Below are positions 18,025 to 27,178 of a DNA stretch of 52,341 nucleotides, piece by piece. The position numbers were made by a program, and so were the translations under genes. Position 1 is the stretch's first letter; each line of letters opens with the position of its first letter. A model generated the notes under the pieces. It made no database searches and was not told the origin of the DNA. It worked only from the letters and a program-made list of their open reading frames with translations. Origin of the DNA: Pseudomonas floridensis (lineage in GTDB: Bacteria > Pseudomonadota > Gammaproteobacteria > Pseudomonadales > Pseudomonadaceae). The DNA is taken from positions 1 to 52,341 of the forward strand of contig NZ_MUIO01000061.1 of assembly GCF_002087235.1 (NCBI RefSeq). The letters are read 5' to 3'.

Positions 18025-19911
18025 TCAGTTCTTGACGTCAGTTGGTGCCGTGTCGGTGGCAGCCTTGGCCGGGGCCTTTTGAGCGTCATCGGTCTTGGCC
18101 GGAGCCTTTTTCACAGGTTCCTTTTTTGCCGGCTCTTTCTTGACCGGTTCTTTCTTCGCAGGCTCCTTCTTGGCCGGCTCCTTGTGCTGAGTCTTCTTCG
18201 CCGGTTCAGCCTTGGCTGCAGGCTTCTTGGCAGGCTCTGCCTTCACAGGCGGCGCAACCACAGGGACGACGGCCGGAGCGACGGGAACCGGCGCGGGCGC
18301 GGGTGCAGGTTCTGGAGCCTTCTCGACCGGTGCTGGCGCGGGTGCCGGAGCGTCCGAGCCGCCGAACCAGCGCGAGAAGAAGCCTTTTTGCTCAGCTTGC
18401 GGCTTGGCGGACTCAGCAGGCTCGGCCGGTTTATCGGATGAACCACCAAACAGATTGCTGAAGAAGTTGCCTTCCGATTTCTGCGGCGCGGGTGCCGGTG
18501 CCTTCGGTGGAGCCACCTTGACCGGCTCGAACGATTTGCCTGCCGCCAGATCCTGAACCTGACCGGCCGCACGCTGACCGCTGCGCAATGCACCTTCCAG
18601 CGTGCCCGGGTACAAGGTGTCGGTGTGCTCACCGGCAAAGGCTACGCGCTGGATCGGCCTTTCCCACAAGCGCCAGTACTTGCTGATCTGGCCGGGACCG
18701 AAAGCCAGGTATGAACCGCCGGTCGACGGATCGACGCTGTAGCGACGGATCTCGTAGCCGGTGTAGGCGCCGCGGGCTTCGGGGTAGAACGCGTGCAGAC
18801 GGATCAGCACCTGATCGACCAGTTGCTTGTCACCGAACGCCTGCATGATGCGGGCATTGTCGCCGGACAGGTTGATGACGACGTTGGCGCCGCCCTTGAG
18901 CGCAGGCTCGATCCACAGCATGCCCAGACCGGTGTTGCTGAACACCTCACCCGACATGCGCGCCTTGCTGTCCCAGACCGGGGTCTTGAACTTGAGCATG
19001 ATCTGGTCGCGCCAGCCGTAATTGGTGCTCTTGATCGCGCCCATGTGCTGGGCATCCAGCGCAGGCGTCATCTGAATCTTGCTCAGCGAACGCAGCGGCA
19101 CGGCCATGACGACGTAATCGGCGGTGTAGCTGGTTGCACCGGCCTTGATCGTGACGTGGTCCTTGTCCTGAATGACCGCAGAAACCGGCGAGTTGGTCTT
19201 GATGGTTTTCAGCTGTTTGACGAAGGCCTGAGCCAGCACCGCACTGCCGCCGGGCAGACGCGAGGCGCGCAGATCGCGCTCGTCCACCGAACGATAGACG
19301 CTGGACTGCTGGGCGAAATACAACAGCGACAGGCGCGAAGGCTCATCGTAGCGTGTACGGATCTGCTGATTGATCAGCTGACGCGCCGTGGCAGGCAGGC
19401 TCAGGCGATCCAGCCAGTTGGCGACGTTGATCTGGTCCAGCGCAAACAATGTGCTGTTGGCTGCCGGATTTTCCGGGTCGGTGATCGAGCGGGCCAGGTT
19501 GTCCAGCGTCTCGTTGTAACGCTTGATGGCGTCGGCCGTAGCGGGTTGCTTGACCGCCAGATCCGCCTGGGTGAAATGCACACCATCGATCAGGTAGCTG
19601 GGCGTGCGCACGAACTCGGGCGCAGGCACCGTCGCCAGTTTGAACGTGTCCAGATAGCGATTGAGCACCGGCTGTGCCTTGGTGTTGCCGATCCACTCGC
19701 TGGTGGCCAGGCCCGAGCGTCCGCCCAGACCCGGCTTGGCTTCCAGCAGCGTGACCTGCCAGCCTTTGACTTGCAGTTCGTAAGCCGCCGTCAGGCCTGC
19801 CATGCCGCCGCCGACGACGATTGCAGTTCGTTGTTTTTCATCGGCGAGCGTCGAAACGCTGACCAGCCCTGTCACTATCAGCGCACACGCGCGCAGCCAC
19901 CCAGAAAGCAT
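18025..19911 (-). CDS. Secreted FAD-dependent amine oxidase with Lys/Pro/Ala repeat tail
   Basis: The protein is 628 residues. A signal peptide (residues 1-23, ending STLA) precedes a flavin amine oxidase domain with AIVVGGGMAGLTAAYELQ, EAKPGLGGRSG and the C-terminal FAD motif FAGEHTDTLYPGTLEGAL. From about residue 465 the chain changes to a low-complexity tail. The tail has two similar elements (FFSNLFGGSSDKPAEPA and FFSRWFGGSDAPAPAP), then Pro/Ala runs, then repeated KKEPAKKEPVKK units. The catalytic domain should oxidise an amine or polyamine outside the cytoplasm. The basic tail may bind the envelope or DNA. It is transcribed away from bioA. Substrate unknown. Confidence 0.82.
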   Translation of the reverse strand: MLSGWLRACALIVTGLVSVSTLADEKQRTAIVVGGGMAGLTAAYELQVKGWQVTLLEAKPGLGGRSGLATSEWIGNTKAQPVLNRYLDTFKLATVPAPEFVRTPSYLIDGVHFTQADLAVKQPATADAIKRYNETLDNLARSITDPENPAANSTLFALDQINVANWLDRLSLPATARQLINQQIRTRYDEPSRLSLLYFAQQSSVYRSVDERDLRASRLPGGSAVLAQAFVKQLKTIKTNSPVSAVIQDKDHVTIKAGATSYTADYVVMAVPLRSLSKIQMTPALDAQHMGAIKSTNYGWRDQIMLKFKTPVWDSKARMSGEVFSNTGLGMLWIEPALKGGANVVINLSGDNARIMQAFGDKQLVDQVLIRLHAFYPEARGAYTGYEIRRYSVDPSTGGSYLAFGPGQISKYWRLWERPIQRVAFAGEHTDTLYPGTLEGALRSGQRAAGQVQDLAAGKSFEPVKVAPPKAPAPAPQKSEGNFFSNLFGGSSDKPAEPAESAKPQAEQKGFFSRWFGGSDAPAPAPAPVEKAPEPAPAPAPVPVAPAVVPVVAPPVKAEPAKKPAAKAEPAKKTQHKEPAKKEPAKKEPVKKEPAKKEPVKKAPAKTDDAQKAPAKAATDTAPTDVKN

Positions 19912-20041
19912 TCCGTGAACTCCGAAAAAACAAGGGGAAGGTTGGGCCAGTCAGCCCGGAACATCGAATAGCGAGGTAGGATACGCGAGCCATCAGATAG
20001 CCGCCAGCAACGTCCGTTGCGCCTTAAAGTTGGATGAAAGG

Positions 20042-20070
20042 TTGTGACACAGCCGGGCATTGCATAGGCT
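20042..20070 (+). promoter_or_regulatory. Candidate bioA promoter
   Basis: TTGTGA (20042-20047) and TAGGCT (20065-20070) are separated by 17 bases in the 210-base divergent region before bioA. The match is moderate. Confidence 0.4.
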
Positions 20071-20121
20071 TGCGCGATTGTTCGTCCTCGCCTTGAGCGA
20101 GTCGCTACCCGGAGATTGCAA

Positions 20122-21528
20122 ATGGGCCTGAATGACCAGTGGATGCAACGTGACCTCAAGGTCCTGTGGCACCCCTGCACCCAGATGAAAGACCACGAAA
20201 ACCTGCCGCTCATACCCATCAAGCGCGGCGAAGGCGTGTGGCTCGAAGACTTCGAAGGCAAGCGCTACCTGGACGCCGTCAGCTCCTGGTGGGTCAACGT
20301 GTTCGGACACGCCAACCCGCGCATCAATCAGCGCATCAAGGATCAGGTCGATCAACTGGAGCACGTTATCCTCGCCGGTTTCAGTCACCAGCCAGTGATC
20401 GAGCTGTCGGAGCGTCTGGTGAAGCTCACGCCTGAGGGCCTGACTCGCTGCTTCTACGCCGATAACGGTTCATCCTGCATCGAAGTGGCGTTGAAAATGA
20501 GCTTTCATTACTGGCTCAACCGCGGCCAGCCCGACAAAAAGCGCTTTGTGACCCTGACCAACAGCTACCACGGCGAAACCATGGCTGCGATGTCGGTGGG
20601 CGACGTGCCGCTGTTCACCGAAACCTACAAGGCGCTGCTGCTGGACACCCTCAAGGTGCCGAGCCCTGACTGCTATCACCGGCCCGAGGGCATGAGTTGG
20701 GAAGAACACTCGCGCAACATGTTCGCCGCTATGGAGCAGACCCTGGCCGAACACCACGCCAGTGTTGCCGCCGTAATCGTCGAGCCCCTGATTCAGGGCG
20801 CGGGCGGCATGCGCATGTATCACCCGATCTACCTCAAATTGCTGCGCGAGGCGTGTGATCGCTACGGCGTGCACCTGATTCATGACGAGATTGCCGTGGG
20901 CTTCGGTCGTACCGGCACGATGTTCGCGTGTGAGCAGGCAGGCATTCGCCCGGATTTTCTATGCCTGTCCAAGGCGCTGACCGGGGGCTACCTGCCGCTG
21001 GCCGCCTGCCTGACGACCGACGACGTCTACGACGCCTTCTACGATGACTACCCGACGCTGCGAGCCTTTCTGCATTCGCACAGCTACACGGGCAATCCGC
21101 TGGCCTGCGCGGCGGCGCTGGCGACACTGGATATTTTCGAGCAGGACAACGTCATCGAGAACAACAAGGCGCTGGCGCAACGCATGGCCACCGCCACCGC
21201 CCACCTGGCCGATCACCCCCATGTCGCGGAAGTGCGCCAGACCGGCATGGCGATTGCCATCGAGATGGTTCAGGACAAAGCCAGCAAGACCGCTTATCCA
21301 TGGCAGGAACGCCGTGGCATGAAGGTTTTCCAGCACGCCCTTGAACGCGGCGCGTTACTCAGGCCACTGGGCAGCGTGGTGTACTTTCTGCCGCCCTACG
21401 TGATCACGCCGGAACAGATCGACTTTCTCGCGCAGGTCGCCAGCGAAGGCATCGACATCGCCACGCGCAGCAGCATCAGTGTGGCGGTGCGTGAGAATTT
21501 CCATCCGGACTTCAGGGATCCGGGCTGA
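20122..21528 (+). CDS. bioA: Adenosylmethionine-8-amino-7-oxononanoate aminotransferase
   Basis: The protein is 468 residues of class III PLP aminotransferase type. It contains HPCTQMKDHENLPLIPIKRG near the N-terminus, the DNGSSCIEVALKMSFHYW cofactor region, HDEIAVGFGRTG, and the PLP lysine in CLSKALTGGYLPLA. It converts KAPA to DAPA in biotin synthesis with S-adenosylmethionine as amino donor. GGAG seven bases before the ATG at 20122 fixes the start. The gene is separate from other bio genes in this window, as is usual in pseudomonads. Confidence 0.95.
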   Translation: MGLNDQWMQRDLKVLWHPCTQMKDHENLPLIPIKRGEGVWLEDFEGKRYLDAVSSWWVNVFGHANPRINQRIKDQVDQLEHVILAGFSHQPVIELSERLVKLTPEGLTRCFYADNGSSCIEVALKMSFHYWLNRGQPDKKRFVTLTNSYHGETMAAMSVGDVPLFTETYKALLLDTLKVPSPDCYHRPEGMSWEEHSRNMFAAMEQTLAEHHASVAAVIVEPLIQGAGGMRMYHPIYLKLLREACDRYGVHLIHDEIAVGFGRTGTMFACEQAGIRPDFLCLSKALTGGYLPLAACLTTDDVYDAFYDDYPTLRAFLHSHSYTGNPLACAAALATLDIFEQDNVIENNKALAQRMATATAHLADHPHVAEVRQTGMAIAIEMVQDKASKTAYPWQERRGMKVFQHALERGALLRPLGSVVYFLPPYVITPEQIDFLAQVASEGIDIATRSSISVAVRENFHPDFRDPG

Positions 21529-21552
21529 GCTGGCGATAAAAGACCGACGCCA

Positions 21553-21705
21553 TCGCGGACGAGTCCGCTCCCACTTTGGAACGCATACTTCGTGGGAGTC
21601 CGCTCCCACTTCGGACCGCATGGAACGCATACTTCGTGGGGGTCCGCTCCCACTTTGGAACGCATGGAACGCATACTTCGTGGGAGCGGACTTGTCCGCG
21701 AAGGC
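21553..21705. repeat. REP cluster with partial tandem units upstream of rsmE
   Basis: A reverse REP (TCGCGGACGAGTCCGCTCCC, 21553-21574) and a forward REP (GTGGGAGCGGACTTGTCCGC, about 21680-21705) enclose two degenerate units. TCCGCTCC starts at 21564, 21599 and 21643. The 35 and 44 base steps differ by one extra GGAACGCAT. The cluster ends about 40 bases before the rsmE start. Confidence 0.85.
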
Positions 21706-21747
21706 GATCTCAAGACAAACACATCCGTACGCCTACAGAGAAACACC

Positions 21748-22467
21748 ATGAGACTGTCCCGCTTTTTCACCGACACGCCCCTGAGCCTTGGCGAGCACGA
21801 ACTGCCCGAAGCCCAGGCGCACTACATCAGTCGCGTACTGCGCATGACCGAAGGCGATGCCCTGCAACTCTTCGACGGTTCCGGCAGCGAGTTTCGCGGC
21901 ACCTTGCTGGAAGTCGGCAAGAAGCGTGTGCGGGTTCAACTGGATGAGCAATTTGCCGGTCAGGTAGAGTCGGGACTGCGCATTCATCTGGGTCAAGGGC
22001 TGTCCCGTGGTGAGCGCATGGATTGGGCGATTCAGAAAGCTACCGAACTGGGCGTCAGCGAAATCACGCCGATCGTCAGCGAGCGCTGTGAAGTGCGCCT
22101 AAAGGATGAACGTGCGGAAAAGCGTCAGGCGCATTGGCAACAGATTGCGATCAGCGCCTGCGAACAATGCGGCCGCTCCGTGGTGCCGGTGATCCATCCG
22201 CCCATGCCCTTGGCCGACTGGCTGAAACAGACCGACGCCGACCTGAAACTGGTCCTGCACCCCGTCGCCGAACCCCTGACCAGCCACGAAAAACCGGCAA
22301 GCCTGGCCTTCCTCATCGGCCCGGAAGGCGGCTTGAACGACACCGAAGTCGATCAGGCCAAAAACGCCAGCTTCCACGCCGCCCGCCTCGGCCCACGCGT
22401 CCTGCGCACCGAAACCGCCCCGGTTGTAGCACTTAGTGTGGCGCAGCAATTGTGGGGGGATTTCTAG
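21748..22467 (+). CDS. rsmE: 16S rRNA (uracil-1498-N3)-methyltransferase
   Basis: The protein is 239 residues. An N-terminal PUA-like domain (MRLSRFFTDTPL onward) is followed by a SPOUT methyltransferase domain with GLSRGERMDWAIQKATELGV, EQCGRS, IGPEGGLNDTE and the knot motif LGPRVLRTETAPVVAL. It methylates N3 of U1498 in 16S rRNA using SAM. The ATG at 21748 begins the conserved N-terminus; the frame is open upstream only because it runs into REP sequence. It is next to bioA on the same strand. Confidence 0.95.
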   Translation: MRLSRFFTDTPLSLGEHELPEAQAHYISRVLRMTEGDALQLFDGSGSEFRGTLLEVGKKRVRVQLDEQFAGQVESGLRIHLGQGLSRGERMDWAIQKATELGVSEITPIVSERCEVRLKDERAEKRQAHWQQIAISACEQCGRSVVPVIHPPMPLADWLKQTDADLKLVLHPVAEPLTSHEKPASLAFLIGPEGGLNDTEVDQAKNASFHAARLGPRVLRTETAPVVALSVAQQLWGDF

Positions 22468-22514
22468 CCAAGCCGGCAGTGCCCAGGCGCTGGGAACGTG
22501 CAGGTCTGCAACAC

Positions 22515-22802
22515 TTAAACGTGAGCTTCGTCCCACTCGGGCACGAGGCGTACCTCAACCCTTTGTCCGAGCGCGCGAGCAGCGCTGGCCAGCGTAGCCA
22601 GCGTCATCCCGGCGTCGTTCTGGTCCAGAGCCCTGTCGACGGCCGAACGACTTGCTTGCATGCGTTCAGCCAACGCCTTCTTGCTCACTTTTTGACGCTT
22701 CATGGTCTCGATCACACGCTTGAGAGCAGCAGCAGACACTTCTTCAGCGAGACTTTGCTCAGCAAGAAAGTCATCGAAATCGGAACCTATATGCTTGTTC
22801 AT
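22515..22802 (-). CDS. HigA-like XRE-family antitoxin
   Basis: The protein is 95 residues with a helix-turn-helix near residues 38-65 (VSKKALAERMQASRSAVDRA), like antitoxins of the HigA/XRE group. Its ATG at 22802 overlaps the toxin stop codon by four bases, so the order is toxin then antitoxin, as in HigBA systems. It should bind the promoter upstream of the pair and neutralise the toxin. It is intact although the toxin gene carries a stop, which fits selection to keep an antitoxin or recent decay. Confidence 0.8.
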   Translation of the reverse strand: MNKHIGSDFDDFLAEQSLAEEVSAAALKRVIETMKRQKVSKKALAERMQASRSAVDRALDQNDAGMTLATLASAARALGQRVEVRLVPEWDEAHV

Positions 22803-23155
22803 GACTTGTTACTCTCTAATTGCGCTTTGCGTCGCTTGGCCGTCGCCAGATCAGACGCAGGGGTCTTGTCACTCTTCTTGATGAAGCCATGAAGCAAGAC
22901 CATTGTGTTTCCCGAAAGCGTGAACAGCGCTCGGGCTATCGTATTTTTTAAATCGGTTCTGACCTCCCAAAGATCAGCCTCCATCTTTCTGACCACCTGC
23001 ATTCCGATGGGCCAGCCAAACTGCACTGTCATGATGTCGGTACCAATGGCCTTACGGTCATCTCGGGGTAATTCGGCAAGCCATTCTCATACGGGTTCAT
23101 TACCTGCCTCCGTGCAGAAAAAGCTGACGTTTAGAGTCGGGGGCTTTTTGCTCAT
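22799..23155 (-). pseudogene. RelE/HigB-type toxin gene with in-frame TGA at codon 23
   Basis: From the ATG at 23155 the frame reads MSKKPPTLNVSFFCTEAGNE PV, then TGA at 23087-23089. It continues without shift as EWLAELPRDDRKAIGTDIMT to a stop at 22799. The last 95 codons have the phage Gp49/HigB pattern (DLWEVRTDLKNTIARALF, then VLLHGFIKKSDKTP). Restoring one codon, for example CGA, gives a normal 118-residue toxin with NEPVREWL. Re-initiation at the ATG at codon 42 (23032) would give 77 residues lacking the first helices. The mutation probably disarms the toxin. Confidence 0.78.
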
Positions 23156-23253
23156 GCGCCACCCGTACCAAAATAGGTTCACCTATCAACGCTCAATTGT
23201 CCGATGGTAAGTGAGGACTCATTCCGTCATCTGTTGTTACGCGTGACCCCGGT

Positions 23254-23868
23254 TCAAAGCACATAAAAGCAGATCGCCACAAAGTGCATCAGGCTGCCGC
23301 CGATCACGAACAGGTGCCAGATGCCGTGCCAGTGGCGGATGTGGTCGTAGGCGAAGAAGAGGATGCCGACGGTGTAGAGGATGCCGCCGCCTGCCAGCCA
23401 GATGAAGCCAGCCATCCCGAGCGCTGCCAGCAGCGGCTTGATGGCGACCAGGACGATCCAGCCCATCACGGCGTAGATCACGATGGAGAGTATTCGGGCT
23501 TCGGAGCGAGGTTTGATTTCCTGCAGGATGCCGATCAGCGCCAGCGCCCAGACAATACCGAACAGGGTCCAGCCCCATGCGCCGCGCAGGGTCACGAGGC
23601 AGAACGGTGTGTAACTGCCCGCGATCATCAAGTAGATCGAGAAGTGATCGACCTTCTGCATGATCGATTTCGGACGCCCTTTGACACTGTGGTAAACCGT
23701 CGAGACGCTGTACAGCGTGACCAGACAGACGCCGTAAATGGCCATGCTGACCACCTTCCAGACATCGCCATGCAGACTCGCCATGACCAGCAGCCAGATC
23801 GCTCCGATGGCTGCCAGCACTGCGCCGACCAGATGAGACCAGGCGTTGAATTTTTCTCCGTAGTACAT
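23254..23868 (-). CDS. PAQR/hemolysin III family membrane protein
   Basis: The protein is 204 residues with seven predicted membrane helices. It has the PAQR motifs STVYHS near residue 60, DHFSIYLMIAGSYTPF near residue 74, and the C-terminal HWHGIWHLFVIGGSLMHF with its metal-binding histidines. Bacterial members (TrhA, YqfA) act in membrane energetics or lipid homeostasis rather than haemolysis. The ATG at 23868 begins the conserved MYYGEKFNAWSH. The gene stands alone, divergent from the LysR gene. Confidence 0.87.
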   Translation of the reverse strand: MYYGEKFNAWSHLVGAVLAAIGAIWLLVMASLHGDVWKVVSMAIYGVCLVTLYSVSTVYHSVKGRPKSIMQKVDHFSIYLMIAGSYTPFCLVTLRGAWGWTLFGIVWALALIGILQEIKPRSEARILSIVIYAVMGWIVLVAIKPLLAALGMAGFIWLAGGGILYTVGILFFAYDHIRHWHGIWHLFVIGGSLMHFVAICFYVL

Positions 23869-24022
23869 CCGCGTATTACCTTGTTTTACCGAAGACGTTG
23901 ATTGCAGAGGCTCCCGGTTATTGAAACAAAGTGCAACACGTCTGTCCGTGACAGCGATTTCAGGCAGCCAACGCTGGATGAGTTGTGCACAATCCATCCA
24001 CCTCAATAACAAACGCCACGCC

Positions 24023-24949
24023 ATGCAGATCGATGACGAACTCACGCTCAAGAAACTGGAAATCTTCCTGGCCTTCATGCGCACCGGCAATCTGGCTCGC
24101 GCCGCCGCGGAGTTGCAGACCAGCAACGTCAGTGTGCATCGCGCCATTCATTCACTGGAAAGCGCCCTGCGCTGCCCGCTGTTCAAGCACGAAGGCCGCA
24201 ATCTGACCCCGCTGGAAAGTGCTTACGTACTGGAAGAGCGGGCGCAGAAGCTGGTTCAGGAGGTGCTGACCACGGTGGAGATGACGCGTCAGGCCGCCGG
24301 TTTCTCGGCAGCGCGGTTCCGGCTCGGGGCGTTGTACTCACTGACGGTCAAGACCGTGCCGCAGTTGATCATGGGCCTGAAGATCCGCCGCAGCGAGCTG
24401 AATATCGACCTGATTCTGGGTTCGAACATCGACCTGCTGTACAAGCTCAAAAACATGGAAGTGGACGCGATGCTGGTGTCGCTGGACGAGAGCACCAACG
24501 ACCCGGACTGTGAGCACCTGGCGCTGTTTTCCGACGATATCTTTCTCGCCGTGCCCACCGACTCGCCGTTCGCCGGGCACAGTGAAGTGGATCTGAGCGA
24601 CCTGCGCGAAGCGACATTCATCACCCTCACCCAAGGCTTCGCCACGCATCGCGACGGCATCCGGGTGTTCGAACAGGCGGGTTTCGAGCCCAAGGTGGCG
24701 ATGCAGGTCAACGACATCTTCACGCTGCTGAGCATGGTCAGCTCCGGGGTCGGCTATGCGCTGTTGCCCGGGCGTATTGCAGCGGTCTATGAAAACCGCG
24801 TGCGGCTGATCCGGCTGCAGCAGCGCTACCGGATGCAGCAACACATCGGCATGGTGTTTCTCAAGTCCAAGGAGCGCGATCCCAATCTGCTGGCGCTGGT
24901 AGCGGAATGCCGAATGTACGCAAACCGGTTGCTCGAGCAGGCGACCTGA
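24023..24949 (+). CDS. mdcR: LysR-family regulator of malonate utilisation
   Basis: The protein is 308 residues. The N-terminal LysR helix-turn-helix is LARAAAELQTSNVSVHRAIH (residues about 20-39), followed by a periplasmic-binding-like sensor domain. It faces the leftward mad/mdc operon tail to tail, with 41 bases between its stop and that of madM. MdcR proteins of Pseudomonas and Klebsiella sit at the edge of such operons and activate them in response to malonate. The ATG at 24023 gives a normal LysR N-terminus. Its binding site would be far away, upstream of mdcA beyond 32312. Confidence 0.85.
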   Translation: MQIDDELTLKKLEIFLAFMRTGNLARAAAELQTSNVSVHRAIHSLESALRCPLFKHEGRNLTPLESAYVLEERAQKLVQEVLTTVEMTRQAAGFSAARFRLGALYSLTVKTVPQLIMGLKIRRSELNIDLILGSNIDLLYKLKNMEVDAMLVSLDESTNDPDCEHLALFSDDIFLAVPTDSPFAGHSEVDLSDLREATFITLTQGFATHRDGIRVFEQAGFEPKVAMQVNDIFTLLSMVSSGVGYALLPGRIAAVYENRVRLIRLQQRYRMQQHIGMVFLKSKERDPNLLALVAECRMYANRLLEQAT

Positions 24950-24990
24950 GCGCTGCGCGTCAATGGCGTGCAGAAGCCCGGATTCAATCG

Positions 24991-25755
24991 TTAGCCAACG
25001 ATGCCACGTACGATGAAGTACAGCACCGAAGGCCCGAGCAGACAGCCCAGTCCGGTGTGAAAAGTGGCGGTCAACGCGCCGTAAGGCACAAGACGCCGAT
25101 CCGTTGCCGCAAGCCCGGCCGTCACGCCACTGACCGTCCCGGCCAGACCGCCGAACACCATTGCCGAGCGCGGATTGTCCAGCCCCATCCAGCGCGCCGC
25201 CATTGGTGTGCCGACCATCACCAGAATCGCCTTGATCAGGCCAGTCGCAATCGACAGCGCCATGACGTCGGAGGAGGCCCCAAGCGCCGCGCCGGTCACC
25301 GGACCAACGATATAGGTCACAGCCCCCGCGCCGATGGTGGTCATGCTGATTGCATCCCGATAGCCGAACAGCCAGGCAATGCTCGCGCCGACGATGAACG
25401 GCACAATGGTGCCCAGCAGCAAAGCAACCGCGCCGATCATCCCGGCCTTGCGCGCTTCGGTGGCCTGGACTTCGAACGCCGTGGCGACGATGGCGAAATC
25501 ACGCAGCATCGCCCCCCCCATCAAACCGATCCCGGAGAACAGCGCCATGTCGGCCAGACCTTTCTGGCCGCCGGTGAGCGTGCCGCCCACCCAGGCGAGG
25601 ATAAGGCCGATGACAATGGCGATGGCCGAACCGTGCACCCGACCGAACGTCAGCCGTTTGGACAGCACCACCGACACCCACATGATGACGCCGACGAACG
25701 CGAATGCGGTGATCAGACCGTTGTGTTCAAGCCCCTTTTCGATGAGATCCCACAT
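24991..25755 (-). CDS. madM: Malonate transporter subunit MadM
   Basis: The protein is 254 residues with many hydrophobic segments. It matches the larger MadM subunit (MWDLIEKGLEHNGLITAFAF at the N-terminus, GAGAVTYIVGPVTGAALGAS centrally). Together with MadL it forms a sodium- or proton-linked malonate carrier in the inner membrane. AGGAGG lies about nine bases before the ATG. It starts one base after the madL stop and is the last gene of the operon. Confidence 0.92.
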   Translation of the reverse strand: MWDLIEKGLEHNGLITAFAFVGVIMWVSVVLSKRLTFGRVHGSAIAIVIGLILAWVGGTLTGGQKGLADMALFSGIGLMGGAMLRDFAIVATAFEVQATEARKAGMIGAVALLLGTIVPFIVGASIAWLFGYRDAISMTTIGAGAVTYIVGPVTGAALGASSDVMALSIATGLIKAILVMVGTPMAARWMGLDNPRSAMVFGGLAGTVSGVTAGLAATDRRLVPYGALTATFHTGLGCLLGPSVLYFIVRGIVG

Positions 25756-25756
25756 G

Positions 25757-26173
25757 TCAGCGTCCTCCTGCCGGGGTGACATCCGGTGTCAGCAGCGACT
25801 CTTCCCTGGGCAGCGGTTCGCCCCGGTTGGTGCGGCTGATGACTGCGATGGTGCAGGCGCACAACACGACCGAACCGATGGCCGCAAGCACTGCCACCGG
25901 GCCGCCTTTAAGAGCCGTGACGACGTTCTGTTGCGCTGCCATGGCGACCACCACCGGAATGTACATCGCGCCCCAGAAGCCGACGCCCATTTCACAGTCC
26001 TTGGTCATGCCGCCGTGTTTCTGCATCCAGAGACGAGCGCAAATCAGCAGGATCATGGCGATGCCGACCCCGCCGACGTTGGATTTGACGCCCAGCAGGA
26101 CACCGAGCATGTCGCCGAGAATGACCCCGACCAGGGTGCAAATAGCGAGTAGAGCCACACCGTAGATAATCAT
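25757..26173 (-). CDS. madL: Malonate transporter subunit MadL
   Basis: The protein is 138 residues with about four membrane helices (MIIYGVALLAICTLVGVILG, GIAMILLICARLW, MYIPVVVAMAA, VLCACTIAVIS). It is the small subunit of the two-part malonate carrier and is always found with MadM. A GAGG-type ribosome site precedes the ATG. The 69-base gap to mdcH is the largest within the operon, but no terminator is visible there. Confidence 0.92.
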   Translation of the reverse strand: MIIYGVALLAICTLVGVILGDMLGVLLGVKSNVGGVGIAMILLICARLWMQKHGGMTKDCEMGVGFWGAMYIPVVVAMAAQQNVVTALKGGPVAVLAAIGSVVLCACTIAVISRTNRGEPLPREESLLTPDVTPAGGR

Positions 26174-26242
26174 TGTTGTTATTCCTCTGTTTGCATTGCT
26201 GAAGTTGTTGTTTTTGTCCTTCGTAGCAGCTGCACGGCGTTT

Positions 26243-27178
26243 CTATGGGGTGCGTGATCCCTCCTCTCGCGATAGCGCGACCAGACTGTCCAGACGCGCC
26301 GCCTGAAAGGCCACGGCCGTTCCCTGTTCGAATACACGGCGCGCCAGCCCGGTCAGCACGGCACCGGGCGGCAGTTCGATCTGCAGACGCACGCCACGCT
26401 CATAGGCGGTTTCCACGGTGCTGCGCCAGTCGATGACGCGGCACATGTTGAAGGCCAGGTCGTCGCGCAACTTTTCAACATCTAGCACCGGGCGCGCCGT
26501 GCTGCCGCTCAGGTAGCGCACGCTCGGCTTGTTGATCCGGACCCTGGCGAAGGCATCGGCCAGCGTCTGTGCGGGCTTTTCCAGCAGCGAGCAGTGCGAC
26601 GGCACGCTGACCGCCAGACGCTTGATGGCGGCTGCACCCGCAGACCTGGCCAGCCGTCCGACCTGAAGCATCGCCTCGGTACTGCCCGCAATGACCAACT
26701 GATTGTCGGCATTGATGTTGGCGAGAAAGACCGGCGTTTCGGCACTGTGGACCTGAGCGATCATCGCTTCGACCTGTGCCTGATCCAGCCCGATGAGCGC
26801 CGTCATACCATAGCCTTCCGGGTAGGCGTCTTGCATCAGTTCGCCGCGCAGGGCCACCAGACGCAGCGCATCTTCGAAATCCAGTGCGTTGCTGATCACC
26901 GCCGCCGGATAGGCACCGATGGAAAGCCCGGCGACGTAATCAGGTGTACAGCCATGCGCCTGCAACAGCCGGGCGCAGGCCACCCCGGCGATCAGCAGAC
27001 AGAGTTGAACGGCACGCGTCGATTGCAGCGCCTGGGCGGTATCCAGCGTCATGACGTCCTCACCCAGTACCGATGAGGCCTGATTCAGGCAATCACTCGT
27101 GACCGGTTCGCCCGGCAGACGATGCAGCATGTTTGCCTGTTGCGCGCCCTGGCCGGGAAACACCCAAAAGCGGCTCAT
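26243..27178 (-). CDS. mdcH: Malonate decarboxylase epsilon subunit (malonyl-CoA:ACP transacylase)
   Basis: The protein is 311 residues with the FabD-like acyltransferase fold. It has FPGQGAQ at residues 7-13, the nucleophile serine in GLSIGAYPAAV near residue 93, and the catalytic histidine in SVPSHCSLL near residue 205. It primes the decarboxylase by transferring malonyl from malonyl-CoA to the MdcC carrier. Its ATG overlaps the mdcG stop by four bases. Confidence 0.9.
   Translation of the reverse strand: MSRFWVFPGQGAQQANMLHRLPGEPVTSDCLNQASSVLGEDVMTLDTAQALQSTRAVQLCLLIAGVACARLLQAHGCTPDYVAGLSIGAYPAAVISNALDFEDALRLVALRGELMQDAYPEGYGMTALIGLDQAQVEAMIAQVHSAETPVFLANINADNQLVIAGSTEAMLQVGRLARSAGAAAIKRLAVSVPSHCSLLEKPAQTLADAFARVRINKPSVRYLSGSTARPVLDVEKLRDDLAFNMCRVIDWRSTVETAYERGVRLQIELPPGAVLTGLARRVFEQGTAVAFQAARLDSLVALSREEGSRTP

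Noticed and set aside
22799..23032. Complete 77-residue toxin starting at the ATG at 23032
   Set aside because: The upstream frame continues as matching toxin sequence to an ATG at 23155 with only one stop codon in between, so this is more likely a broken longer gene.
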